Assembly (NCBI GenBank): GCA_002500485.1
Contig: DLRJ01000113.1
Location: 1,534 to 65,533 of the forward strand
Direction: 5' to 3'
DNA from: Dehalococcoidia bacterium UBA7891
Lineage (GTDB): Bacteria; Chloroflexota; Dehalococcoidia; Lucifugimonadales; UBA826
DNA: 64,000 bases
The notes under the pieces are model-generated. The model ran no database searches. It saw nothing but the letters and a program-made list of their open reading frames with translations, and had not been told where the DNA came from. Below are positions 53,385-61,715 of the stretch, one piece after another. The position numbers and the translations under genes are program-made. Each line of letters begins with the position of its first letter. Position 1 is the first letter of the stretch.

Positions 53385-53519
53385 ATGGGACGCTCCAATT
53401 GGCATTATGAGCACCCTCCGGCGTGCACTTGTGTTAAATGTGTTGAAGAAAGGCAAAAAAATGGTTCTGGCGGAATTTTTCAGATCATAAAAAGGTTAAT
53501 ATTCTTCAGAAGAAAGTAG
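53385..53519 (+). CDS. 44-residue cysteine-rich (zinc-knuckle-like) small protein
   Basis: A short gene between trmL and the JAMM protease. Its GAGGAG site stands 7 bases before ATG 53385 and the frame runs to TAG 53519. The protein begins M-G-R-S-N-W-H-Y-E-H-P-P-A and then has Cys14-x-Cys16-x2-Cys19, followed by a basic hydrophobic tail (F-Q-I-I-K-R-L-I-F-F-R-R-K). His7 and His10 with the three Cys could bind zinc. I do not recognise a named family. Spacing to both neighbours (24 and 9 bases) and the strong ribosome site argue it is real. Confidence 0.6.
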   Translation: MGRSNWHYEHPPACTCVKCVEERQKNGSGGIFQIIKRLIFFRRK

Positions 53520-53528
53520 GAGAAAAGT

Positions 53529-53939
53529 TTGAAGCGGATACAGCAAAGTCATATTGAAGAAATGATTGATCATGCAAAAGAACATGATCCTAATGAATGT
53601 TGTGGGATATTGGCTGGGACCGGTGAGGACATAACTCATATATATCGGGTTAAAAACTCGACGCCAAGCCCATTCAGATATGTAATGGACCCAAAAGAAC
53701 AATTTGAAGTTATGAAGAATGCTGACGATAACGGTCTTGAATTATTGTGCTTTTATCATTCGCATACTCACAGCCCAGCTTTTCCATCAGATACCGATGT
53801 TAGGATGGCGGTCGAATCCGGTTGGGTTGATTTCGGGTATGCACTGGTTTCGTTGGAAGAAAAAGACAGACCGAAAGTTAATTTTTTTATCATCGACTCT
53901 GAAGGAACTGTTATCCCTGAAGATTGTGAAGTAGTCTAA
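53529..53939 (+). CDS. JAMM/MPN+ family metalloprotease (M67-like)
   Basis: A 136-residue zinc isopeptidase-fold protein. The JAMM residues are Glu23, His77, His79, Ser87 and Asp90 (H-x-H-x7-S-x2-D). N-E-C-C-G-I-L-A-G and F-Y-H-S-H-T-H-S-P-A-F-P-S-D match bacterial members. Relatives clip C-terminal tails from ThiS-like sulfur-carrier proteins, but no ThiS or ThiF gene is adjacent. The start is TTG with AGGAG at 6-base spacing. Its stop overlaps the end of the convergent phosphodiesterase gene by four bases. Confidence 0.88.
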   Translation: MKRIQQSHIEEMIDHAKEHDPNECCGILAGTGEDITHIYRVKNSTPSPFRYVMDPKEQFEVMKNADDNGLELLCFYHSHTHSPAFPSDTDVRMAVESGWVDFGYALVSLEEKDRPKVNFFIIDSEGTVIPEDCEVV

Positions 53940-54547
53940 TCTTGTTGGTTATGCTGAGCGAGCATCACCGGACCTTCGCTGTGGGTGACAATCCCGTCTT
54001 CTATCGACATTGACATTTTTTTCCCAGGGTTCGGACTTCCAAAGGTTTCGCCTAAGGGAAATATTTCTACCTTTGCCTTGCCGGGGTATATTTCGAGTGT
54101 CCCGACGGTTCCTAGCCGCAATTCTTTATGTTGTGGGAATGTGATACTGCCAGAATTGATTAGAAGCACCCCATCTCTATATTCCAGGCGTTCTTGATGA
54201 GTGTGCCCGGAAATCATGATTTGTACCGGCTTTGGAAACAATTTTTGAAGGTCATGGATGGGCCGAAATTGTCCTTCTAAACTATGGATCATTCCAATGG
54301 ACCATCCGTCTATCTCAAGAACCTGAACCTCTTTCATCCGAGGATCAGGAATTGGATCATTATTGCCTGTAGAACAAATAACAGGAGCGAACTGTTCGCA
54401 CCAATCAAGAACAATTGGTGAAGTTAAATCTCCACCATGAAGAATTAAATCTACACTAGAAAGAAATTCTCCTGGAAGATCACCTAATTCATCCAAAGTT
54501 CTGACCCGTCCGGGTAGATGAGTGTCCGTTATTAATCCAATTAACAT
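53936..54547 (-). CDS. Calcineurin-like phosphoesterase (YfcE/MJ0936-like)
   Basis: A 203-residue metallophosphoesterase. The motifs run D8-T-H10 at the start, H-G-G-D-L-T near 36, T-G-N-N-D near 60 and I-S-G-H-T-H-Q near 112, giving the dimetal site. Short members hydrolyse phosphodiesters, perhaps cyclic nucleotides. It is convergent with the JAMM gene. Confidence 0.88.
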   Translation of the reverse strand: MLIGLITDTHLPGRVRTLDELGDLPGEFLSSVDLILHGGDLTSPIVLDWCEQFAPVICSTGNNDPIPDPRMKEVQVLEIDGWSIGMIHSLEGQFRPIHDLQKLFPKPVQIMISGHTHQERLEYRDGVLLINSGSITFPQHKELRLGTVGTLEIYPGKAKVEIFPLGETFGSPNPGKKMSMSIEDGIVTHSEGPVMLAQHNQQD

Positions 54548-54587
54548 CCGAAGAACTATAGTTTCGATTTACTGAGTTATCAATAGG

Positions 54588-55622
54588 TTATGAGAGGGTA
54601 TACTTTTTAAGTTTATTGAACCATTTATATTTGAAAGCAAATACAAATGTTAACAGTGCGTACTGACTCATTGAGAATATGATGGTAGGAATCATGTCCA
54701 CATTTTGATTTGGGGTGATGAAAAGAGAAGAACTTGGTATCACTGAATCTTCCAAACCAACTATTAAATGTACCCATAAATTATTTGCAATATGTATACC
54801 GACAGCTAACTCTATTCCACCGTCAATTAATGTTATTAATCCCATAAACATACCAACCAGAAAAACCGAAATGAGATATGTTCCGACACCGTATGACCAC
54901 GGTTCAGGATTCATTAGATGCAAGAAAGCGAAAAGTGATGAAGTAATAATTAAGATCAGTACACGTGATTTAAGCAGCAATGAAAAGCCTTGTAATAGAT
55001 ATCCTCTAAAAAACGCTTCTTCTAAACCTGCCTGTATTGGGACAAATATTAAAGCGATTAAAGTAATTAGCAATAAATCTGGGACATCGCCCCTGAGTTT
55101 CAATTCTGAAGTATTAGTTAGAAGTGTGATCGCCAAGGGAATCACTGCGAACAAAAAAAAGGTGTTTAGTCCAAACAAACTTCTTTTGTAATCGAATTGA
55201 ATCCGTTCAGTTAATACCTTCAAAAGATTTTTATTGTGCAAAATTTTGAGGAAGAAATAAAAGCTTGCAGCACCAATTAAAAAGGTGGTGTGCATGAAAA
55301 GAAAATTAGGTGCTTTGGAAGGACCTGTTATTACTAGTTCGTCAAGGTTACAACTGTAACCAGCTACTTTTACGATCTTTAGGAGCCAGCAAAATCCGAC
55401 TAAAGGGAGCGAGCCAATTACTTGCCAAACTATGATGAATATAACTGTAAAAACTATCCATATCCACCAGTTATTTTTGCCGGTGGAGGAGTTATCCAGA
55501 AAAGATAGCGTCTCGGATTTTATATATGCACCACAGTTTTGGCAGTAGGAGGCTACCGAAGAGGAAATCCAGTTCCTACAGTTCAGACATATTTTTGAAG
55601 TCTCTCGAATCGTTTCGTCCAT
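54588..55622 (-). CDS. CPBP intramembrane metalloprotease with N-terminal zinc ribbon
   Basis: A 344-residue membrane protein. Cys12, Cys15, Cys27 and Cys30 form a zinc ribbon at the N-terminus, followed by a membrane segment and further helices. The CPBP (abortive-infection-type) motifs are E-E-A-F-F-R-G-Y (Glu201/202) and A-F-L-H-L-M-N-P (His near 230), and a third helix shows A-V-G-I-H-I-A-N-N-L near 284. Such enzymes cleave prenylated or membrane substrates, or are inactive scaffolds. The zinc ribbon suggests a cytoplasmic sensor or partner-binding role. Confidence 0.85.
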   Translation of the reverse strand: MDETIRETSKICLNCRNWISSSVASYCQNCGAYIKSETLSFLDNSSTGKNNWWIWIVFTVIFIIVWQVIGSLPLVGFCWLLKIVKVAGYSCNLDELVITGPSKAPNFLFMHTTFLIGAASFYFFLKILHNKNLLKVLTERIQFDYKRSLFGLNTFFLFAVIPLAITLLTNTSELKLRGDVPDLLLITLIALIFVPIQAGLEEAFFRGYLLQGFSLLLKSRVLILIITSSLFAFLHLMNPEPWSYGVGTYLISVFLVGMFMGLITLIDGGIELAVGIHIANNLWVHLIVGLEDSVIPSSSLFITPNQNVDMIPTIIFSMSQYALLTFVFAFKYKWFNKLKKYTLS

Positions 55623-55753
55623 ATTATGAGGGTATCTGACAAATATATTTTGGACAATAAAACTTAATTTTCAATATTTCATTGACGGCTTAGAAGGCAT
55701 GTGCTAACTTCATTTTCATTACTAATAGCACAAATTTTTTCGAGGACTAACTT

Positions 55754-56944
55754 ATGGCTCAGACGAGGGAAGCTGCAATTGTAGGAATACACGAATACCC
55801 ATTAAGGGTGGCGCCTGGCGTTAGCGCTTTGCAAATAAAGGCCGCATCTGCATCCAAGGCATTAGAGGATGCCGGTTTGTCATGGCAGGATGTAGACGCT
55901 GTTTATGACACCGGGTCCCACCAAAATATCGGAGGACTTGGGATTTCGGAATATTTTGGCCTGAATCCAAGATTGATTGATAACACGAGCGTTGGCGGCA
56001 CTTCGTATGAGGTTCAAGCTCATCATGCTGCTACTATGATAGCTTCTGGCAAGGCTAATGTTGCCTTGTTAACATATGGGTCCACAGCTCATTCGGATCG
56101 TCGAGCAATAGGAACTGCTGGAGCGACTGGTCAAGGATCCCCAACTCCCTTCAATAACATGGAAGACCCTTGGGGAATGACGTTGATATCTGGATACGGC
56201 ATGGTGAAAGCCCGCCATATGCATCAATATGGCACCACAAATGAGCAGTTCGCAGAGATTTCGGTGGCCACTAGATATCATGCCATGCGCAATCCTGAGG
56301 CTGTGGAAGCTATGACAGCCCTTGAGTTTGTTGGGGTTAATGAAATCACCACCCAGGATGTTCTAGATTCAAGGATGATTGCTTGGCCGCTTCATCTTTT
56401 GGAGTGTTGCATGGTATCGGATGGTGGTGGAGCAGTTGTGATCGCGTCCAAAGAAGTTGCAAAGAATTGCAAAAAATCTCCTGTATGGATTATCGGTGGT
56501 GCCGAAGCTACGAAATATAGAGAGAATGGAGGGGATATCACTGTAAGTGCTGGTGCTCAATCAGGACCTAGGGCTTTTGAAGACGCTGGAGTATCACCAA
56601 ACGAAATTGATGTTTTGATGGCATACGATTCATTTTCCATAACCGTAATGTGCATGATTGAAGATTTAGGATTTTGCAAGAAAGGTGAAGGTGGAGATTA
56701 TGTCAGTCAAGGGATACTGAAGTTTGATCAAAAAGGGGGCCCCGCTCTTAACACAGATGGGGGAGGGCTATCTTCAAATCACCCGGGTGAGAGGGGCATT
56801 TTCCTTTTGCTTGAAGCGACCAGACAGATGAGAGGAGAATCAACTTCCCAAGTGGATGGTGCCAAACTTGCTGTTGCCGTTGGGAATGGTGGTCAATTGG
56901 GAGCTAGGCATGCAACCTCACCAACCATTCTTGCCGCGGATTAG
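55754..56944 (+). CDS. Thiolase-like protein (SCP-x/acetyl-CoA acetyltransferase family)
   Basis: A 396-residue thiolase fold. The expected nucleophile region (about 77-90) reads N-T-S-V-G-G-T-S-Y-E, without any Cys. The later S-N-H-P-G-E-R-G segment keeps a His, but the C-terminal V-G-N-G-G-Q-L-G segment has Gly where many thiolases have a Cys. The family member is therefore probably not a classical thiolase and may handle CoA esters by another route. GAGGA precedes the ATG. The DUF35 partner is 20 bases downstream. Confidence 0.82.
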   Translation: MAQTREAAIVGIHEYPLRVAPGVSALQIKAASASKALEDAGLSWQDVDAVYDTGSHQNIGGLGISEYFGLNPRLIDNTSVGGTSYEVQAHHAATMIASGKANVALLTYGSTAHSDRRAIGTAGATGQGSPTPFNNMEDPWGMTLISGYGMVKARHMHQYGTTNEQFAEISVATRYHAMRNPEAVEAMTALEFVGVNEITTQDVLDSRMIAWPLHLLECCMVSDGGGAVVIASKEVAKNCKKSPVWIIGGAEATKYRENGGDITVSAGAQSGPRAFEDAGVSPNEIDVLMAYDSFSITVMCMIEDLGFCKKGEGGDYVSQGILKFDQKGGPALNTDGGGLSSNHPGERGIFLLLEATRQMRGESTSQVDGAKLAVAVGNGGQLGARHATSPTILAAD

Positions 56945-56964
56945 TAAATCAGGAGAATTATAAA

Positions 56965-57387
56965 ATGACATTGAGACCTCAGCCTAGATTTCCAGAACCT
57001 GACACCGAGCCATTTTGGGAAGCGACCAAGGAAAAAAATCTTGTTTACCAAACATGTGATAATCCAGATTGCACCGATAAGGTGATTTTTTACCCTAGAG
57101 CCCACTGCGACACCTGCGGTGGTTTAAAGACCAGTTGGAACACCTCAAAAGGCGAAGGTGTTGTGTACACATACAGTGTTGTAATGCAGAGTCGACATCC
57201 GGCCTTCAAAGATTTAGGGCCATATGCTGTGGCCTATGTAGATCTAGATGAAGGCTTTAGGATGATGACCAATGTTATAAATGTGGATAACCCAATTAGT
57301 GATATACAGATTGGTATGAAGGTTAAATTAGTTTGGCAGGAACAAGGTGAAGGAGAGATCTCACTTCCAATGTTTGAGCCTGCCTAA
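56965..57387 (+). CDS. DUF35 OB-fold/zinc-ribbon protein, thiolase partner
   Basis: A 140-residue acyl-CoA-associated protein. Cys31, Cys36, Cys48 and Cys51 make a rubredoxin-like zinc ribbon, and the OB-fold follows (G-V-V-Y-T-Y-S-V-V, then P-Y-A-V-A-Y-V-D-L-D-E-G). DUF35 proteins bind CoA or acyl groups and sit with thiolase-like enzymes; archaeal ones bridge thiolase and HMG-CoA synthase. It starts 20 bases after the thiolase gene with AGGAG before the ATG, so the two are one unit. Confidence 0.9.
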   Translation: MTLRPQPRFPEPDTEPFWEATKEKNLVYQTCDNPDCTDKVIFYPRAHCDTCGGLKTSWNTSKGEGVVYTYSVVMQSRHPAFKDLGPYAVAYVDLDEGFRMMTNVINVDNPISDIQIGMKVKLVWQEQGEGEISLPMFEPA

Positions 57388-57475
57388 ATTTTAGCTGCTC
57401 TTGAAAAAGGTTAATCACGAATTCATATCAGCCTTCTTGAAGTATTAGCTTAAGCGAATTTAAGAAGGGGGATTT

Positions 57476-58885
57476 ATGCAGCATCACCCAGTGCCACTTA
57501 AAGCGACTCTGGATTCCTTACCTCCACTTTGGCCTCAGGATGTGCTACCTCAAATAAGAACAATATTAACTGAAACTCCATCTATGGTTTTCGTTTTGGA
57601 TGACGACCCGACGGGGGCTCAAACTGTCCAAGATGCCTCATTTTTAACTGAATGGACTCGTGACATGCTACTTTCCGAGTATCATCAACCTGAGAAGGCA
57701 ACCTTCCTGCTGACAAACACAAGGGCAAAAACGGAAGCGGAGGCAGTGGAGATAAATACCACACTCGGTAGGGAATTTGACCAACTAGCAAATTACTTGA
57801 AGATACCCATCTCAATAATATCCAGGTCAGATTCGACTCTCCGTGGACACTTTCCTGCAGAATTGCATGCTTTGGCGAAGGGAATGGGGAACTCCCATGA
57901 TGGTATTGTCTTTATCCCTTTTTTTATTCAAGGGGGACGTTACACGATTGATGATATCCAATACGTCGCAGGGGAAGGCATGCTGGCGCCGGTAGGACAA
58001 ACGCCCTTTGCTAGAGATTCTGCATTTGGTTACGAATCATCAAATTTACGTGATTGGATAGAAGAAAAAACTTTTGGGAAAGTTCTGGCTAAAGATGTAT
58101 TGAGTGTTTCGATAGACGATATCAGAATTGGTGGTCCAGATGTGGTGGCAGAAAAACTAAAAGATATGAAATCCAGCGATATATGCATAATTAATGCAGC
58201 AGATATGAGAGATTTGGATGTAGTGGCTCTGGCAATGTTGACTTTGCAAAATATCTATGGGAAAAATTATTTAATACGTTCTTCTGCTTCGTTTGTTAGA
58301 TCTCGACTTGGGCAAGAGGAACGACCTATCCTTACCAAGAAAGAAATGGGATACACAAGAAAAGGGGGGGCGCTCATTCTCGTTGGTTCTCATGTGCCGG
58401 GTAGTACTTCTCAGCTAGAGAGTCTCCTAAATCTACCGAATGTATATGGTTTGGAGTTGGACGTACATAAAGTTCTTCAACATGACAAAGAGCAAATAAT
58501 TTCGATAACTGAACAAACCGATAGACTTTTGGCAGAATCGAAGGATATTGTTATTTATACGAGTCGAGAAGTCGTAACCGGATCGTCTCCTGATGAATAT
58601 TTAGAAATAGGGACTACTATCACCGAGGCGATAACAGAAGTCGTTTCTGATATCACAATCACCCCAAGGTACATTATATCTAAAGGCGGTATGACATCCT
58701 CAAATATCATTGTTAATGCCTTGAAAATAAAAAGGGCCACTGTTCTTGGGCAAATTGCTTCTGGAGTTTTGGTATTACAGTTGGGTTTGGAATCCAAATA
58801 CCCAGGATCTAAATTAATTCTATGGCCTGGAAATGTAGGCGGGCCTACAGCTATTTCAGATGTGGTATTGAGGATGAGGACTTAG
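57476..58885 (+). CDS. Four-carbon acid-sugar kinase family protein (DUF1537/OtnK-like)
   Basis: A 469-residue two-domain kinase. The N-terminal domain has D-D-D-P-T-G-A (42-48) and the substrate loop S-R-S-D-S-T-L-R-G-H (116-125). The C-terminal nucleotide-binding domain has K-G-G-M-T-S near 402 and W-P-G-N-V-G-G near 447. Family members phosphorylate threonate, erythronate or similar acids. The aldolase gene follows after 8 bases, suggesting a two-step catabolic route. GGGGG precedes the ATG. Confidence 0.88.
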   Translation: MQHHPVPLKATLDSLPPLWPQDVLPQIRTILTETPSMVFVLDDDPTGAQTVQDASFLTEWTRDMLLSEYHQPEKATFLLTNTRAKTEAEAVEINTTLGREFDQLANYLKIPISIISRSDSTLRGHFPAELHALAKGMGNSHDGIVFIPFFIQGGRYTIDDIQYVAGEGMLAPVGQTPFARDSAFGYESSNLRDWIEEKTFGKVLAKDVLSVSIDDIRIGGPDVVAEKLKDMKSSDICIINAADMRDLDVVALAMLTLQNIYGKNYLIRSSASFVRSRLGQEERPILTKKEMGYTRKGGALILVGSHVPGSTSQLESLLNLPNVYGLELDVHKVLQHDKEQIISITEQTDRLLAESKDIVIYTSREVVTGSSPDEYLEIGTTITEAITEVVSDITITPRYIISKGGMTSSNIIVNALKIKRATVLGQIASGVLVLQLGLESKYPGSKLILWPGNVGGPTAISDVVLRMRT

Positions 58886-58893
58886 AGTATCAG

Positions 58894-59727
58894 ATGTTTG
58901 CAACCTCTTCAGATATTTTGAAATGGGCAGATTCTCAGCATGTCGCGATAGGCGGCTTTAATGTTTACAATTTTGAGGGAATAAAGGCTGTTATAGAAGG
59001 GGCCGAAGAAGAGGAAACTCCGATAATTATTCAGATGCATCCGGCATCGCTTCAGAGGGGAGCTAAGCCTCTAATGGCTATGGCATTGGAGGCAGCCAAC
59101 CTATCCAAAGTACCAGTTTCTATTCATCTTGATCATGTAGATAGTTTGGAAGTTGTTAAGGAGGGTATTGATTTCGGTCTTCAGTCTTTCATGCCCGATG
59201 GATCAATACATAACTATCAAGGAAACGTGGAATTTACCCGGTTATGTGCTCGAATAATTAAGGATAATGAAGGTTTTGTAGAGGGAGAATTAGGCCGGCT
59301 TTCGGGTACTGAGGATGGTACAACCATTGAAAATTACAAGTCACTTTTGACAGATCCGTTGCAAGTGATCGATTTTGTGTCCAGTACTACGATTGATGCC
59401 CTTGCGGTCTGTGTTGGTAATGTACATGGGAAATACCTCTCTGAACCAAAGTTGGATTTTCAGCGGTTGTACAGAATACGTGAAGCTACAGAGATCCCGC
59501 TCGTAATGCATGGTGCGTCAGGTCTACCGAATGAAATTATTTCAGAATGTATACGTGCCGGGATATCAAAATTTAATGTTAATACTGAGTTAAGACAGGC
59601 ATACATTTTGGGTATGTCAGAAGCTGTAGACCAAGGAATGTCTGATTTAATATCCGTGATGAATTTATGTATTGTTAAGATGAGAGAAGTAGTGGTGTCT
59701 AAAATTCGCCAGTATTCATTTATATAA
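58894..59727 (+). CDS. Class II aldolase (KbaY/GatY-FbaA-like)
   Basis: A 277-residue zinc aldolase. The Asp and first His are in S-I-H-L-D-H-V-D (Asp80, His81), and the zinc His residues are 178 (G-N-V-H-G-K-Y) and 206 (V-M-H-G-A-S-G). The F-V-E-G-E-L-G-R segment is typical of tagatose/fructose-bisphosphate aldolases. I place the start at ATG 58894; a longer frame begins inside the kinase gene at 58822. It probably cleaves the phosphorylated product of the preceding kinase. Confidence 0.87.
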   Translation: MFATSSDILKWADSQHVAIGGFNVYNFEGIKAVIEGAEEEETPIIIQMHPASLQRGAKPLMAMALEAANLSKVPVSIHLDHVDSLEVVKEGIDFGLQSFMPDGSIHNYQGNVEFTRLCARIIKDNEGFVEGELGRLSGTEDGTTIENYKSLLTDPLQVIDFVSSTTIDALAVCVGNVHGKYLSEPKLDFQRLYRIREATEIPLVMHGASGLPNEIISECIRAGISKFNVNTELRQAYILGMSEAVDQGMSDLISVMNLCIVKMREVVVSKIRQYSFI

Positions 59728-59758
59728 TGATTAGATACCGCATTTAATGTAAAAACCG

Positions 59759-61291
59759 TCACCAATCGCCAGTTTTTATGAAATCAGCTATTCTTTCTCC
59801 TATCAACATTGCCGCAACGTTAGTGTTTGCTCTAGGACAATCTGGCAATATGGAAGCATCAGCAATCCTCAATTGTTCAGTTCCATATACGACACCATAT
59901 TGGTCTACAACCGCTTCCGCATCTGACTTTGGACCCATTTTGCAGGTACCCGAAATGTGATGCATAGTCAAAACGTTTTCCAGCATCCACCGATCAAGTA
60001 AGTCGTCGTTGTTTATGGTGATCTCATCTGGAGAAAGTCTCGCAACTATGGTGTCGGTGAAACTGGGTGCCTTGGCTATTTTGTCGGCGAGCCTAACCCC
60101 TTCTCTTAATCTTTTAAGATCATATTTATGGCTTAACAGGTTGTAGTCTAGGATGGGTTGTGTATGAATATCGGTGGATTGAAGTGAAATTCTGCCCACA
60201 CTTTCAGCTAGATATATTCCTACAGAGATCATGAGCGCACCGACATCACCTATTTCATGACTAAAACGCATAATCATGATCATGTCGTTTTGGTATTTGG
60301 AATCTTGGGAGGTGTACCGCAAGGCGACTTTTTGCGGACCTATTTTTTGTTTTGGTTTGTTGAATGAAGAATGGGGTGTCCATGTAGTGTGAACTGTTGG
60401 GTGATCTCGAAGATTTTTTCCTACACCGGGTAGATCACTTACTACACTAATGTGGAATGGCGACAATAATTTTTCTGATCCAATGCCGGATAGCATTAAA
60501 ATTTGAGGTGTTGCTATTGAACCCGCTGATAAGATTACCTCTGTTCCTTCAACTTTGAAAATTTCACCACCACTGATCACTTCAACACCGGTTGCTACAT
60601 TTCGATCAAATACGATTTTTTGGGCGACACAATTTGGCTTAATAGTTAAATTCAGGCGATGTCTACTTTGAGAAAGGTAACCAAGCGCAGTACTGAATCT
60701 TATGCCGTCAGGGTTGTTAAGAGGATATGGTCCGACACCCGTTGCGTCCGGTAGGTTGTGATCTATATTTTCCTCGTAGCCTAAATATTTACAAGCTTTA
60801 TAGAAAGCCAATTGGTCATCAGTTAAGGAATTAAGAGGATGTCTTTTTACTAAAATAGGCCCATCTTGACCGTGAAAGTCGCCGTCATAATCTAGGTCTG
60901 TTTCAATTTTAAGGAGGTAAGGCAGGCATTCTTTAAAACTCCACCTGTCATTGCCCCATTCAACCCATCTTTCAAAATCCTCTGGTAGTGGACGTAGAAA
61001 AACCTGACCATTTATGGCGCTAGTACCTCCTGTTACCTTTCCACGAGGAATGGGCATGGTTTTTGATAATGTGGAAGCTGTACCGGTAAATTGCCAATCA
61101 TGAATACCACCTACAACTATGTCAGGTCCAGTTCCCCATCCATGTTTTAAATCAAAGGGTAAGGTTCCAAAATCTGGATAATCTGGCCCAGCTTCCAATA
61201 GGAGAACGGAACAATCAGGATCCTCTGACAAACGAGATGCCAGAACTGCCCCGGCAGAGCCGGCGCCTATAACAATCTTGTCGTACTTCAC
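59759..61291 (-). CDS. GMC-family FAD oxidoreductase
   Basis: A 510-residue flavoprotein oxidising alcohols. The FAD Rossmann loop is I-G-A-G-S-A-G-A-V-L-A near 8. The first GMC signature is near 85 (G-G-T-S-A-I-N-G-Q), and the second near 255 (I-L-S-A-G-S-I-A-T-P). The catalytic His is in H-H-I-S-G-T-C-K-M-G near 445, and Asn lies in P-R-A-N-T-N-V-A-A. It has no signal peptide. Choline-, glucose- and aryl-alcohol-type substrates are all possible. Confidence 0.89.
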   Translation of the reverse strand: MKYDKIVIGAGSAGAVLASRLSEDPDCSVLLLEAGPDYPDFGTLPFDLKHGWGTGPDIVVGGIHDWQFTGTASTLSKTMPIPRGKVTGGTSAINGQVFLRPLPEDFERWVEWGNDRWSFKECLPYLLKIETDLDYDGDFHGQDGPILVKRHPLNSLTDDQLAFYKACKYLGYEENIDHNLPDATGVGPYPLNNPDGIRFSTALGYLSQSRHRLNLTIKPNCVAQKIVFDRNVATGVEVISGGEIFKVEGTEVILSAGSIATPQILMLSGIGSEKLLSPFHISVVSDLPGVGKNLRDHPTVHTTWTPHSSFNKPKQKIGPQKVALRYTSQDSKYQNDMIMIMRFSHEIGDVGALMISVGIYLAESVGRISLQSTDIHTQPILDYNLLSHKYDLKRLREGVRLADKIAKAPSFTDTIVARLSPDEITINNDDLLDRWMLENVLTMHHISGTCKMGPKSDAEAVVDQYGVVYGTEQLRIADASILPDCPRANTNVAAMLIGERIADFIKTGDW

Positions 61292-61301
61292 TTTGCACTC
61301 C

Positions 61302-61715
61302 TCATCGATTATAAAAAGAAGAAGCTATCGCAAAAAGACCTGATGGAATATAAAACGTTCCAACGGATGAAATACTTATAAGGATAAACACTACAAAAAT
61401 GATTGACACGGCCCACGAGTAAGATTTCCATCTAAGAATCAAGGTTTTGTGATTATTGTTGGCAGCCTTAGCCATTATTGAAGAAAAAATACATACTCCG
61501 GATAAAACCCAAGGTAATATTATGACGAAAAGACCTTGTGGACCCAACGCTTCAAAGATAGTTTTATTTGTCTGGAATTGTTGGGTGAAATTGCCAGAAT
61601 CTGTTATTTGCTCGAAGTCACTAATGACTGGGAAAAAGAGCAATAATAGACCTGCTAGCATGGCTGCAATGTGTGAAAACCCAGCGAGGATTGTTGATTT
61701 ATGAAGTAGGGTCAT
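61302..61715 (-). CDS. Small four-helix membrane protein, unknown
   Basis: A protein of about 137 residues with hydrophobic helices near 8-30, 55-78, 88-108 and 112-135 separated by short loops. I do not recognise a family. The start, TTG 61721 or ATG 61715, lies inside the end of the sirtuin gene, so it is probably co-translated with it. It ends 10 bases before the GMC oxidoreductase gene. Confidence 0.6.
   Translation of the reverse strand: MTLLHKSTILAGFSHIAAMLAGLLLLFFPVISDFEQITDSGNFTQQFQTNKTIFEALGPQGLFVIILPWVLSGVCIFSSIMAKAANNNHKTLILRWKSYSWAVSIIFVVFILISISSVGTFYIPSGLFAIASSFYNR

Noticed and set aside
53290..53490. A 66-codon frame overlapping trmL and the small Cys protein
   Set aside because: It is in a different frame from both and has no ribosome site. 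The 44-residue frame in the same stretch has a good site and Cys motif, so this longer one is a shadow.
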